From: Acidimicrobiales bacterium
GTDB taxonomy: Bacteria; Actinomycetota; Acidimicrobiia; Acidimicrobiales; MedAcidi-G1
NCBI GenBank assembly: GCA_029242745.1
Contig: JAQWTI010000002.1
Span: forward strand, 1-40,938
DNA: 40,938 bases
Reading direction: 5' to 3'
In this document: positions 16,193 through 24,703 of the stretch, in pieces
Position numbering within the stretch: the first letter of the stretch is position 1
Layout: the number at the start of each line of letters is the position of its first letter
Notes under the pieces: generated by a model
Told to the model about the DNA's origin: nothing
Database searches by the model: none
What the model saw: only the letters and a program-made list of their open reading frames with translations
Translations under genes and position numbers: made by a program

Positions 16193-18562
16193 CTAACCGC
16201 GCAGTGTTGCGGGGAGTGTCGATTGAACGGTGTCTATGCAAATCTCTCGCACCGCGGCCACCTCCGCATCCGTCAGCGTTCGATTATCTGCTTGAAATCT
16301 AAGGGTGAACGCCAAGCTACGCCGACCCTCAGACACCGGTGGCCCCCGGAATACGTCAAACAAGGAAAGGTCGGCCAACAGGTCACCCGCCGCTTTCCGG
16401 AGGCAGGCTCCTACCAAGCCGGCCGGCGTCCCCTCATCCACTTCGAATGCCAAGTCAATGTCTGAAGACGGATAGCGACTCACTCGTTTGTAGGACCGCC
16501 TTCCGTGGGGAATCGCCAGCAACGTCTCAAGGTCGACCTCCAGCCAACCCACACGCTCAGCGATCCCATAGGCAACAAGGGCACTCGGGTCCACCTCTCC
16601 CACATATCCCACTACAGAGCCGACCACCTCAATGCGGGCCGTCCGGGTGGCATGCAGGCCAGCGGGCCCATCGGCCACCAATTCGTAGCGGCGAGCATCG
16701 AGGGCATCCGCCAGTGCTGACCACACAGCCACTGCATCACCAGCATCCCGACCACCGAGAGCCACCGCAAGATACTCGCGCTCGTCGGGTAGTGGCTGCT
16801 CATTATCCGGGCAACGGTATACATGGCCAATTTCAAACAATCCCAAGCCTTGCAGGCGGTGAGAGGCGTTGTAAGCCAGAGTTTTGAGAATGCCGGGTCG
16901 CAGCGACGCTCGCATAACCGACTCTTCAGCCACCAGCGGGTTGGTTACTGTGATTCCGTCAGCCGGCAGGCCAGCGCGCTCTAAATCGCCGGGAGCCAGA
17001 AATGGCACCGGCATAACTTCATCAAGACCTAGACCGACCATCGCGTCACGGACGCGACGACGATCTTGCTGGTAGGGACTTAGAGCTCCAGTGATAGTCG
17101 ACCTTGGCAGCGTCGGAACTATGCGGTCGTACCCATGGATCCTGGCTACCTCCTCCACCAAATCAATCTCAGTAGCGCTATCAGGTCGGAAACTTGGCAC
17201 CGTAACCTCGAGGTCTGCAGAGGGTGAGTCGCCAAACGCCAGCTGGCTGACAAATCCAATGGAACCCAGCAAGTCAGAGACCTCATCCCGACTCAAATTG
17301 GTTCCCAGAAGTGCGTTCACCCTTTCAACCCGGACTCTGACTGGCGGCCGGACAGGTAGGTGTCCTCGTACATCAATGATTCCTGGGGCCAGAGTTGCTC
17401 CAGAATCCGCCAACAGCTCAGCAAAGCGACACATGGCTAGCTCGGCTATCTCGGGGTCGGTTCCCCGCTCGAACCGGGCCGAGGCTTCGCTCCGCAGGCC
17501 AAGTCGCCGCGACGACGCAGCAATGGCCATTGGGTCCCACCAAGCCATCTCCAACAAGATTGACTTGGTGCCATTAGAAACTTCCGTGGAGGCGCCACCC
17601 ATGATCCCCGCTATTCCGATGGCCGTGTCGGTTCCATCGGCAATTACCCCATCGGCGGTCGTCAAAGTCCGAACAACCCCATCCAGGGTCTCAATAGTCT
17701 CGCCGTCGAACGCCCGCCGGACTCGCAATGCAGCGCCCTCGACGGCGGCAAGGTCATATGTGTGATTGGGTTGGCCCAACTCGAGCATCACGTAGTTGGA
17801 GGCGTCGACCACATTGTTGATGGGGCGCATACCCAATGCGGTGAGGCGGTTGACCAACCAGCGGGGCGATGGGCCAACCTGTATCCCGTCAACCACACGG
17901 CCTACAAACCTGCCGCATAAGTCGTTATCCAGAACCTCTACGGCCATTCGACTTGCCACATCCTGACCCTTGTCAGCGCCTGACGGCGCAGGCACGGCGA
18001 ATCCAACTCCCTGATGGGCGGCTAGGTCACGGGCTACCCCAATCACGGACATGGCATCTGGTCGGTTGGGGTTGACCTCGAGGTCGTACAAAACGTCCGG
18101 GTGGAGCTCAAGGGCCTCGACTAGTGCAGTGCCGGGATCTATCGCACCTTCTAACAGCATGATTCCGTCTTCGTCTTCGCCTAAACCGATCTCACTTGCG
18201 GCACAAAGCATCCCGTTGGACCACTCACCGCGCATCTTCCGGCGAGAAATTTCCATGCCATTTAGCATTGTCGTACCCAGTGTCGCCAGTGGTACTAGAT
18301 CGCCCACCGACATGTTGAACGCTCCACAACAGATCTGGAGCGGCTTCCCGCTGCCGTCGTCGACGTCAACCAACTGGATTCGATCAGCATCAGGATGGGG
18401 TCGAAGATCGACCACGCGCGCAACCACGACACCGTCTAGGCCACCACCAACGGCCGTCATCTCCTCAACGGCTAAACCGAGACCACTGAGTTGGTCCCCT
18501 ATTTCGACAGGATCGCCGTACACCGGGGCAAACTCCTGCAGCCACGACAACAGCACCTTCAT
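16193..18562 (-). CDS. pheT: Phenylalanine--tRNA ligase beta subunit
   Basis: Large subunit of the alpha2-beta2 PheRS. It binds tRNA-Phe and edits mischarged tyrosine. Domains in order: an EMAP-II-like tRNA-binding domain (about 40-150); the B3/B4 editing domain (about 200-400, including ASSRRLGLRSEASARFERG); B5 (about 400-480); the catalytic-like core (about 490-690); and the C-terminal anticodon-binding FDX-ACB fold ending LTDAEVAAVREICI. The 789-residue length is normal. The ATG is preceded by AGGAG six bases away, 28 bases after the pheS stop. The two subunit genes form the usual pheST pair. Confidence 0.97.
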   Translation of the reverse strand: MKVLLSWLQEFAPVYGDPVEIGDQLSGLGLAVEEMTAVGGGLDGVVVARVVDLRPHPDADRIQLVDVDDGSGKPLQICCGAFNMSVGDLVPLATLGTTMLNGMEISRRKMRGEWSNGMLCAASEIGLGEDEDGIMLLEGAIDPGTALVEALELHPDVLYDLEVNPNRPDAMSVIGVARDLAAHQGVGFAVPAPSGADKGQDVASRMAVEVLDNDLCGRFVGRVVDGIQVGPSPRWLVNRLTALGMRPINNVVDASNYVMLELGQPNHTYDLAAVEGAALRVRRAFDGETIETLDGVVRTLTTADGVIADGTDTAIGIAGIMGGASTEVSNGTKSILLEMAWWDPMAIAASSRRLGLRSEASARFERGTDPEIAELAMCRFAELLADSGATLAPGIIDVRGHLPVRPPVRVRVERVNALLGTNLSRDEVSDLLGSIGFVSQLAFGDSPSADLEVTVPSFRPDSATEIDLVEEVARIHGYDRIVPTLPRSTITGALSPYQQDRRRVRDAMVGLGLDEVMPVPFLAPGDLERAGLPADGITVTNPLVAEESVMRASLRPGILKTLAYNASHRLQGLGLFEIGHVYRCPDNEQPLPDEREYLAVALGGRDAGDAVAVWSALADALDARRYELVADGPAGLHATRTARIEVVGSVVGYVGEVDPSALVAYGIAERVGWLEVDLETLLAIPHGRRSYKRVSRYPSSDIDLAFEVDEGTPAGLVGACLRKAAGDLLADLSLFDVFRGPPVSEGRRSLAFTLRFQADNRTLTDAEVAAVREICIDTVQSTLPATLRG

Positions 18563-18590
18563 CGAGGACTCCTCAGAAAATACTCACCCA

Positions 18591-19589
18591 TTAGAACTGT
18601 CCCAGAAATCTGAGGTCGTTGCGGAACAACTCTCTTAGATCGTCAATGCCGTGGCGCATCAGGGCCAAGCGGTCTAGTCCGAACCCGAACGCGAAGCCAG
18701 ACCACTCCTCAGGATCCACCCCACCGGCTGACAACACACTGGGATGAACCATGCCGCACCCGCCGAGTTCCAGCCAGGTCCCGTCGGGTCGCTGGATATC
18801 AAACTCAGCAGATGGCTCGGTAAACGGGAAATAAGAGGGGCGCAACCGCGATGTAAAGTCGTGGCCAAAATAAGCCCTAGTAAACGCCTCCAGTGTCCCC
18901 GCCAGGTCGCCGAAGGTGATCCCCCGATCCACCACCAAACCTTCAATCTGGTGGAATACCGGCATGTGGGTGGAATCCGCTGTGTCACTGCGAAACACCC
19001 GACCCGGCATGATCGAATAGAACGGCGGCTCCCCGTCCTCCATGACCCGGATTTGCACAGGTGAGGTATGTGTACGCAGCAAGGTGCTACCTGGAACGCC
19101 GTGATCCACGTAAAGGGTGTCATACATGTCGCGGGCGGGATGCCCAAGTGGGAAGTTGAGGGCGCCGAAGTTGTGCCATTCATCTTCGATCTCAGGACCT
19201 TCGGCGACCGTGTATCCCATGCCGACGAAAAGGTCCTCAAGTCGTTCCCACGTCTGGGTTACCACATGACGATGACCTAGGCGTTTGTTGCCATCTAGTT
19301 CGGTCAGATCGAGGCGCTCGGCCTCGAGAGTGACGGACCGTGCGACGGCCTCCAGCGTTGTCCGGCGCTCCGAAACAAGTCGTTCGAGTTCGTTTCTCAC
19401 CTCATTAAGACGCTGACCGACGTCCTTGCGCTGGTCTGGATCCAAACCACCCAATGCCCTACGGGCCTCGGTTACCACTGATGTCTTCCCCAGAAGTTCA
19501 ACACCGAGCGCCCTTAGGGCATCGAGGTCATCGATAGACCCGACCGCTCTGGCGGCCTCGTCGAGGTGATGGTCCAAGTTGGAGATCAT
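18591..19589 (-). CDS. pheS: Phenylalanine--tRNA ligase alpha subunit
   Basis: Catalytic subunit of PheRS, a class II synthetase. The N-terminal 80 residues form the coiled-coil that contacts tRNA. Motif 2 lies in VFRSDTADSTHMPVFHQIEG and motif 3 in GFGLDRLALMRHGIDDLR, both intact. The 332-residue length is slightly short but normal for actinobacteria. The gene starts at ATG 19589 without a clear Shine-Dalgarno sequence. A 108-base gap with two hairpins separates it from the SpoU-family gene upstream, so pheST may have its own promoter or a leader control element. Confidence 0.97.
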   Translation of the reverse strand: MISNLDHHLDEAARAVGSIDDLDALRALGVELLGKTSVVTEARRALGGLDPDQRKDVGQRLNEVRNELERLVSERRTTLEAVARSVTLEAERLDLTELDGNKRLGHRHVVTQTWERLEDLFVGMGYTVAEGPEIEDEWHNFGALNFPLGHPARDMYDTLYVDHGVPGSTLLRTHTSPVQIRVMEDGEPPFYSIMPGRVFRSDTADSTHMPVFHQIEGLVVDRGITFGDLAGTLEAFTRAYFGHDFTSRLRPSYFPFTEPSAEFDIQRPDGTWLELGGCGMVHPSVLSAGGVDPEEWSGFAFGFGLDRLALMRHGIDDLRELFRNDLRFLGQF

Positions 19590-19620
19590 GAGTGAGGCTT
19601 GTAGAACTTTCTGCGAATTC

Positions 19621-19663
19621 AGGCGGGGCCGCCTTTGGGGTGACTTCCGAAGGTTACGTCACC
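19621..19663 (-). other. Two hairpins in the pheS leader / downstream of the SpoU-family gene
   Basis: On the transcribed strand GGTGAC and GTCACC (19639-19663) enclose a 13-base loop. They are followed at once by AGGCG and CGCCT (19621-19634) around a short C-rich loop. Neither is followed by a U run, so they are poor intrinsic terminators. They lie 32 bases before pheS and could form a leader structure. No leader peptide rich in Phe codons is apparent. Confidence 0.4.
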
Positions 19664-19697
19664 ACCCTCTCACCCCCGACGACCGTTTTGGTACCTC

Positions 19698-20564
19698 TTA
19701 AGAGTTGCCGGTGTTTCGAGAGCGTTGAAGCTCGTAGAGCGCCACCGACCCCGCCACGGCCACATTAAGTGAATCCACGCCACCCACCGTTTCCACGGTT
19801 GCAGTACCGGTGCAGGCTGCGAGGACATTTGAGTCAAGACCATGAGGTTCGTTTCCCATCACGATGGCCACCTGTCCGTCGGTCAGTGCCACGTCACCCA
19901 ACTTGGCTCCACCTGCCGGCACTGCCGCCCAGGTGTCAATCCCATCTACCGATAGTTGTCGCAGCATCTCCAAAATTGATTCATAGCCGACCGTCGCCAA
20001 CGGCAGCCGAAAAGCCGAACCGGCCGCTGCCCTTACAACCTTGGGATTGTAAAGATCAACCCCACCTACGATGAGGACACCGGCAGCACCGAATGCTTCA
20101 GCAGAACGCAAAAGAGTGCCAACGTTGCCCGGGTCGGCCAACTCCACAAGGACCAGCAGAGGACATCCCGGTTTCACTGCGGCCTGTATGACATCAACGC
20201 CCATGTCAACAAAACCGACCTCAGCCAACGCCGGCTGGGGGTTACCAGTGCTGCTCAATCCATCAAAAATGCCGTCAGGCACGGTGCCCACATCAGCACC
20301 GGTCACACCAGCGCGCGCCAGGAGAGAGTCAAGCCTTGGTCCAAACCGCGAATTCTCAAGCGCAGACTCAGGCACTATCACCATTTCCACGTCCAAACCA
20401 GCGTCAAGTGCCTCTGACACCAACCCTGGGCCTTCAACAACGAAGGCTCGTCTTTCGTGCCGGTAACCACGATCTCGAGCAAGGCGACGCAGTCCACGCA
20501 CTCGGACGTTATTGGCTGAATACCTATGAATCATCAGATCGACAGTCGTAACCGTCGGCTGCAC
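19698..20564 (-). CDS. SpoU/TrmH-family RNA 2'-O-methyltransferase
   Basis: Predicted to methylate a ribose 2'-hydroxyl in rRNA or tRNA with S-adenosylmethionine. The N-terminal substrate-binding domain is at about 20-110. The C-terminal SPOUT domain has motif 1 near ELADPGNVGTLLRSAEAFGA, motif 2 VAIVMGNEPHGL and motif 3 DSLNVAVAGSVALYELQR, forming the trefoil-knot cofactor site. The 288-residue length fits. Its place right after rplT resembles the tsnR-type gene often found by rplT in actinobacteria; the target nucleotide is not predictable. The start is either GTG 20564, 8 bases after rplT, or ATG 20534. Neither has a strong ribosome-binding site. Confidence 0.9.
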   Translation of the reverse strand: MQPTVTTVDLMIHRYSANNVRVRGLRRLARDRGYRHERRAFVVEGPGLVSEALDAGLDVEMVIVPESALENSRFGPRLDSLLARAGVTGADVGTVPDGIFDGLSSTGNPQPALAEVGFVDMGVDVIQAAVKPGCPLLVLVELADPGNVGTLLRSAEAFGAAGVLIVGGVDLYNPKVVRAAAGSAFRLPLATVGYESILEMLRQLSVDGIDTWAAVPAGGAKLGDVALTDGQVAIVMGNEPHGLDSNVLAACTGTATVETVGGVDSLNVAVAGSVALYELQRSRNTGNS

Positions 20565-20572
20565 ACAGAAAG

Positions 20573-20929
20573 TCAGGCTGCGTCAGATCCAGCCATCTCG
20601 ACCAGGGACGCGAAGGCAACCCCGTCGTTTACAGCCAGATCGGCCAGCATCTTGCGATCGACTTCGATACCTGCCCTCTTGAGGCCCGCGATGAAGGCAC
20701 TGTAGTTAGTCCCGTTCTGGCGACAGGCTGCGTTGATCCGTTGGATCCAAAGCCGGCGAAACTCACCTTTGCGGGCCCTACGGTCACGAAAGGCGTAGTT
20801 GCCAGAGTGCATCACCTGCTCGTTGGCAGCCCGGAAGGTACGGCTCTTGTCCCCGTAATAGCCCTTCGCTTGTTCGAGAACTGCCTTGTGCTTCTTCTTG
20901 CTATGGACGGCTCGCTTTACTCTGGCCAT
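20573..20929 (-). CDS. rplT: 50S ribosomal protein L20
   Basis: Binds 23S rRNA early in 50S assembly. It starts [20 protein letters not shown] and contains [19 protein letters not shown] and [15 protein letters not shown], the L20 signatures. Basic throughout the N-terminal extension, 118 residues, normal length. ATG 20929 is chosen because AGGAG precedes it seven bases away and the family begins at this MARV. An upstream in-frame start exists but would add unconserved residues. It is third in the infC-rpmI-rplT operon, 91 bases after rpmI. In other phyla L20 represses this operon through the mRNA; no known actinobacterial site is recognised here. Confidence 0.98.
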   Translation of the reverse strand: MARVKRAVHSKKKHKAVLEQAKGYYGDKSRTFRAANEQVMHSGNYAFRDRRARKGEFRRLWIQRINAACRQNGTNYSAFIAGLKRAGIEVDRKMLADLAVNDGVAFASLVEMAGSDAA

Positions 20930-21020
20930 CACGTTCTCCTGTGCTCGGGTCCCTGCCAGCGGTGGCGAGGACAATCACTGTTTGGTTGGTTCAGGACAAC
21001 GAGGCCCCGTCTGGATTCGG

Positions 21021-21215
21021 TCAGATGCCGAGTTGCTTGCGCACGGCCGGCGCATTTGCTGGGTCCACGTCACTCTGACGGGCTAACCGACGCTTACGCT
21101 TCGGAGCCTTTTTCTCAAGAATATGACTCAGATTGGCATTACGACGCTTGAGGCGACCACTTCCGGTCACCTTGAATCGCTTCGCGGCGCCCCGGTGGGT
21201 TTTCATTTTCGGCAT
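21021..21215 (-). CDS. rpmI: 50S ribosomal protein L35
   Basis: Small basic 50S protein of 64 residues. [20 protein letters not shown] is the family signature, and the protein remains Arg- and Lys-rich to the C-terminus. The start is ATG 21215, preceded by GGAG eight bases away. It lies 40 bases after infC and before rplT, the standard order. Confidence 0.97.
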   Translation of the reverse strand: MPKMKTHRGAAKRFKVTGSGRLKRRNANLSHILEKKAPKRKRRLARQSDVDPANAPAVRKQLGI

Positions 21216-21255
21216 AAATATTGCTCCGTTTTCTGATTTCGTAATCCACCGTTGA

Positions 21256-21939
21256 TTAGGCGGGCAACTGCTCGTTTGGCTGACTTTCGGGCTGGACCGT
21301 CTCGGTAGCGGGTGCTTCGTCCAATTCGCCGGCGAGTTCTTCGTTCTCGGACACCTCCGCGTCAGATTCTTCAACGACCACACGTCGATCGGCTTCGGCC
21401 TCACGTTGCTTTCGGGTGGCCTGACCGGGCACCAGAACCATGATCATGTTGCGTCCGTCCTGTTTCGGGTAAAGCTCAACTCGGCCCACATGGGTCACCG
21501 CCTCGGCGACTTTGTCCAGGATTCGGCGCCCCAACTCAGGGTGTTGCATCTCACGGCCACGGAACATGATTGTGACCTTGACTTTGCTGCCGTTAACTAG
21601 AAACTTTTCAACCTTTCGAGTCTTGGTCTCAAAATCACCAGGGCCGATCTTGGGTCGGTACTTCATCTCCTTAACTAAGACGTGAGTCGCCTTCTTACGC
21701 GATTCCTTGGCCCGCTGGGACTGTTCGTACTTGAACTTCCCGTAGTCCATGATCCGGCAAACCGGTGGATCCGCTTTGTCGGCCACCTCCACCAGGTCGA
21801 GACCCACTTCTTGAGCAGCTTCCAGAGCATCAGGAAGGGATTGAATACCCATCTGCTCTCCCTCTGCGGACACCAACCTGACCTGTCGAGCCCGGATGAG
21901 ATCGTTGATTCGCGGTTCCTGATTAGTCGGCGTTGCTAT
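21256..21939 (-). CDS. infC: Translation initiation factor IF-3, probable ATA start
   Basis: Binds the 30S subunit, keeps 50S away and proofreads the start codon. N-domain: [20 protein letters not shown] through [18 protein letters not shown]-domain: [18 protein letters not shown] and [18 protein letters not shown]. An acidic tail of about 45 residues follows. The first common start codon in frame is TTG 21876, but it would remove the conserved [13 protein letters not shown] segment. Upstream, no ATG, GTG or TTG occurs before the in-frame stop at 21991-21993. ATA at 21937-21939 follows AGGAG by nine bases and gives a family-like N-terminus, [12 protein letters not shown]. Non-standard infC starts (AUU, AUC) are known and let IF-3 control its own synthesis. 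A less likely choice is ATC at 21909. Confidence 0.9.
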   Translation of the reverse strand: MATPTNQEPRINDLIRARQVRLVSAEGEQMGIQSLPDALEAAQEVGLDLVEVADKADPPVCRIMDYGKFKYEQSQRAKESRKKATHVLVKEMKYRPKIGPGDFETKTRKVEKFLVNGSKVKVTIMFRGREMQHPELGRRILDKVAEAVTHVGRVELYPKQDGRNMIMVLVPGQATRKQREAEADRRVVVEESDAEVSENEELAGELDEAPATETVQPESQPNEQLPA

Positions 21940-22277
21940 CGGTCGTCGCTCCTGTGTGACACGCAGGCTCTCTCCTCGTGATGGATTGGGTCATTGCCAC
22001 CCATCGAAACCGATTAACAATCGGAGTTGTTCCGGAGAATCCGAAACGATGGATGCCGGAAAGCCGACACCCATCAGATGCCACGATCTTCCCAACCCCC
22101 GGGGGCGTCGGATGAACCGTCGATCAGACGAGATGAGGACCTCGGCAAACTAAACGTATGCCTGGTGGGGGATTGCCCCGCTTTCCATCTAGTTGTCTGC
22201 CGTATGCTACCTGTCTCCCGCTGGCCCGACACCCAACGACATTGGTCACCACCGAAAGAGAAACGAGCGAAATAATA
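21940..22277. promoter_or_regulatory. Divergent control region between infC and the DUF1844-like gene
   Basis: This 338-base gap should hold the infC promoter and leader on the minus strand and the promoter of the small gene on the plus strand. It has a short perfect hairpin (CCGATT-AAC-AATCGG, 22010-22024), an inverted repeat TTCCGG and CCGGAA (22030-22061), and a CCCCCGGGGG palindrome (22096-22105). No convincing -35/-10 pair and no known leader class could be recognised. A reading frame continuing the plus-strand gene upstream to 22158 looks non-coding. Confidence 0.5.
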
Positions 22278-22712
22278 ATGAGCAGCCTCTGGACCCCCGG
22301 TGGAGAGCATCCCATCGAACCCGACGTGAACCCAACTGACGTGCGGCCAGAAGCCAACCTGACCCCGGAGGAACGCCAACAGGCCGAGGAAATGGCGCAG
22401 GAAATGGCCGCCGTCCGTGAGCAAATCGCCTCGGCGCCGGCCGCCGTAGTCGTAGCTAACCACCTGATGGGCTTCTACGAACTGGCAGCCATCCACCTCT
22501 CCAAGCAACCACCTAACATGAGCGAGGCCTCTGTAGCCATCGACGCACTGGGCGCCGTGGTAGAGAAGTTGCCCGGTCGTCTAGGTGAGGCTGAGGCAAC
22601 CATGCGCGATGCCCTCCAACAAATTAGACTTGCCTATGTGTCAGTCGAAAAGGCACTCAGGACTGCTGCCGATAACGGGGAATCAAACCCGCCTGACCCA
22701 ATACCAAGCTGA
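22278..22712 (+). CDS. Small DUF1844-like protein
   Basis: A 144-residue acidic soluble protein without signal or membrane segment. Residues 1-40 are Pro-rich and probably disordered; ERQQAEEMAQEMAAVREQ follows as a helix. The rest (VVVANHLMGFYELAAIHLS, then AIDALGAVVEKLPGRLGEA and ALQQIRLAYVSVEKAL) is all-helical and resembles DUF1844, whose function is not known to me. The start is ATG 22278, with only a weak GAG upstream. It is divergent from infC and converges on hisG with a 13-base gap. No function can be assigned. Confidence 0.8.
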   Translation: MSSLWTPGGEHPIEPDVNPTDVRPEANLTPEERQQAEEMAQEMAAVREQIASAPAAVVVANHLMGFYELAAIHLSKQPPNMSEASVAIDALGAVVEKLPGRLGEAEATMRDALQQIRLAYVSVEKALRTAADNGESNPPDPIPS

Positions 22713-22725
22713 CTACCTATCGCTA

Positions 22726-23601
22726 TCAGTGAACAATCTTGGCTAACGGAAGTTCAATGATGTCTGTGGCCCCGCCGTCTCTTAGAGCCGGGATGAGCAC
22801 ATTAATCTCCGACTTAGCCACCACGGTCTCCACCGCAAAACCCGAACCTCCGTAAAGTTCGTTAACGGTCGGTGACTTCATTGACGGGATCAGGTCGATG
22901 ATGGTGTCGAGTTGATCGCCAGCCACGTTCATCTTGACCAAAACTTTGCCCCGAGCCTCTAGCGTGCCTTCGAGCAGCCGGTGGAGTTGTTCCATTGCAT
23001 GGCGCTTGACAGGGTCAGCGTATGACTCAGCGTTAGCTACCAACTCGGTATAACTAGTCAGAAGAGTGTCGATGACCTTAAGGCCGGCGGCTCGAAGTGC
23101 TCGGCCAGTTTCCGTGATATCGACAACTACATCAACGATGTCGGGAACTTTTGCCTCGGTAGCACCATAGGAAAGGCGGATATCGGCCTCCACGCCCTGT
23201 TCAGCAAAAAATTGACGGGTCAGCTCGGGGTATTCACTGGAGACCCGAACTCCGTCAGGAAGATCAGCCACTGACTCCACTGGTGAATCATCGGCCACAG
23301 CAAGCACGATGCGCACGGGACGGGCCGTGGCCTTCGAATAGTGGAGTTCGCCAAGCGACACCACATCACTGCCCGTCTCCTCGATCCAGTCACGCCCGGT
23401 GATTCCCAGATCGAACAGGCCATCAGCCACATAGACGGGGATCTCTTGGGGGCGGAGGATACGAACGTCGTCGACCCGCGGGTCGTTGATAGAAGCACGG
23501 TAATCAACCGAAGAACTACGACGAACCCCAAGATCTGCACCCTCAAACAGCTCGAGGGTGGGCTTTTCTAAGGATCCCTTAGGGAGGACAAGTTTCAGCA
23601 C
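22726..23601 (-). CDS. hisG: ATP phosphoribosyltransferase, long form
   Basis: First and committed step of histidine biosynthesis: joins ATP and PRPP. The catalytic domain (1-210) has LPKGSLEKPTLELFEGA at the N-terminus and the PRPP-binding segment DVVVDITETGRALRAAGL. The C-terminal 75 residues (KVLVKMNVAGDQLDTIIDLIPSMKSPT) are the HisG_C regulatory domain that binds histidine, so this is the homohexameric long form that needs no HisZ. The 291-residue length fits. It starts at GTG 23601, 60 bases after ribD, with TAAGTT six bases before it and no Shine-Dalgarno. No other his gene is in the window. Confidence 0.96.
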   Translation of the reverse strand: MLKLVLPKGSLEKPTLELFEGADLGVRRSSSVDYRASINDPRVDDVRILRPQEIPVYVADGLFDLGITGRDWIEETGSDVVSLGELHYSKATARPVRIVLAVADDSPVESVADLPDGVRVSSEYPELTRQFFAEQGVEADIRLSYGATEAKVPDIVDVVVDITETGRALRAAGLKVIDTLLTSYTELVANAESYADPVKRHAMEQLHRLLEGTLEARGKVLVKMNVAGDQLDTIIDLIPSMKSPTVNELYGGSGFAVETVVAKSEINVLIPALRDGGATDIIELPLAKIVH

Positions 23602-23607
23602 ACGACG

Positions 23608-23613
23608 AACTTA
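23608..23613 (-). promoter_or_regulatory. Possible -10 hexamer for a leaderless hisG mRNA
   Basis: TAAGTT on the minus strand ends six bases before the hisG GTG. The spacing and the TANNNT form match the leaderless pattern seen at other genes in this window. Confidence 0.4.
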
Positions 23614-23661
23614 TCCGTCAAGCCCAGTTGGCCCGCGAGAGATTTCTCGTATATCTGCAAA

Positions 23662-24696
23662 TTAGGCCTTGGGTACCAACTCGACGCGCAGGTCTTCACC
23701 CAGGAATTGTACGTTTGTGAAGTAACCGCGCCAAACATCAGCCATGACGGCAGCACCGGCGCCAGCCAACACTGGCCGCCCATCATCACCCCCCAGCAGG
23801 GCCGGGGCAATATAGGCCACCACCCGATCAGCCAGCCCCTCACGGTGAAATCGCCCAGCAACCTGCGCCCCACCTTCCACCAGAAGCTGCAGCACACCCT
23901 CACTGCCAAGGCGGTCCAGCAACTCACCAAGGTCACCGTGGTGCTCGTCCGCAGGGAGCACCCGGGCACCCTTGGGGATAGCCCCTAGCACGATCCGACG
24001 GGGATTAGCCGCTCCCATCACAACCCCGTCCGGCCAGTCGCGGACATCCAACCGAGGATCGTCCGCCAAAATGGTGCCCGATCCCACGCAGACGGCATCA
24101 CTTTCAGCTCGCATTCGATGGACGTCAGCCCGAGCTTCCGGCCCAGTGATCCACTTACTCGACCCGTCAGGGGCGGCGGTCCGACCATCGAATGTAGTAG
24201 CCATCTTCAAAATGACCAAAGGCCTACCTGTTTGACGATGGTGGAGGTAGGCGGCCAGCTGTTCGGTCACCTCGACAGACCGCACGCCAACGATTACTTC
24301 TATGCCAGCGTCACGGAGGAAATCGACACCTCGTCCGGCAACCTGAGAATCCGGGTCCTCCACGGCCACTACAACGCGTGCAACACCAGCTGCCACGATG
24401 GCCTCGGTACACGGTTGAGTCCGACCCGTGTGGTGACAAGGTTCAAGTGTCGTAACCAACGTGGATCCACTGATCGACCCGCCACAAGTACGTGCAGCGG
24501 CCTCCATGGCCATCCGTTCCGCATGTAAACCACCAGGAGGTTCGGTCGCTCCAGTACCGTTGATTCGGCCGTCAACCACGACCACCGCTCCCACCCAGGG
24601 GTTGGGCGAGGTGCGAAACCGCGCAGAGGCAGCCGCAGCGATAGCCGCATCCATGGCAACCGCATCATCGACCGCTTCAAAAGACAACTCTTCCAT
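23662..24696 (-). CDS. ribD: Bifunctional riboflavin biosynthesis deaminase/reductase RibD
   Basis: Deaminates and then reduces the pyrimidine intermediate in riboflavin synthesis. The N-terminal cytidine-deaminase-like domain (about 10-155) carries the zinc site: His58 and Glu60 in GLHAERM, Cys87 in EPCHH and Cys96 in QPC. The C-terminal reductase domain (about 160-344) has LKMATTFDGRTAAPDGSSKWITG and LLVEGGAQVAGRF, which bind NADPH and substrate. The 344-residue length is normal. It begins 7 bases after the mog-like gene, probably in the same transcript. The start could also be the internal Met15, where many RibD proteins begin. No other rib gene is in view. Confidence 0.95.
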   Translation of the reverse strand: MEELSFEAVDDAVAMDAAIAAAASARFRTSPNPWVGAVVVVDGRINGTGATEPPGGLHAERMAMEAAARTCGGSISGSTLVTTLEPCHHTGRTQPCTEAIVAAGVARVVVAVEDPDSQVAGRGVDFLRDAGIEVIVGVRSVEVTEQLAAYLHHRQTGRPLVILKMATTFDGRTAAPDGSSKWITGPEARADVHRMRAESDAVCVGSGTILADDPRLDVRDWPDGVVMGAANPRRIVLGAIPKGARVLPADEHHGDLGELLDRLGSEGVLQLLVEGGAQVAGRFHREGLADRVVAYIAPALLGGDDGRPVLAGAGAAVMADVWRGYFTNVQFLGEDLRVELVPKA

Positions 24697-24703
24697 GAGT
24701 TTC

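Noticed and set aside
21256-21876. infC beginning at TTG 21876
   Set aside because: This would remove the conserved N-terminal [13 protein letters not shown] segment of IF-3, which is encoded in frame upstream.
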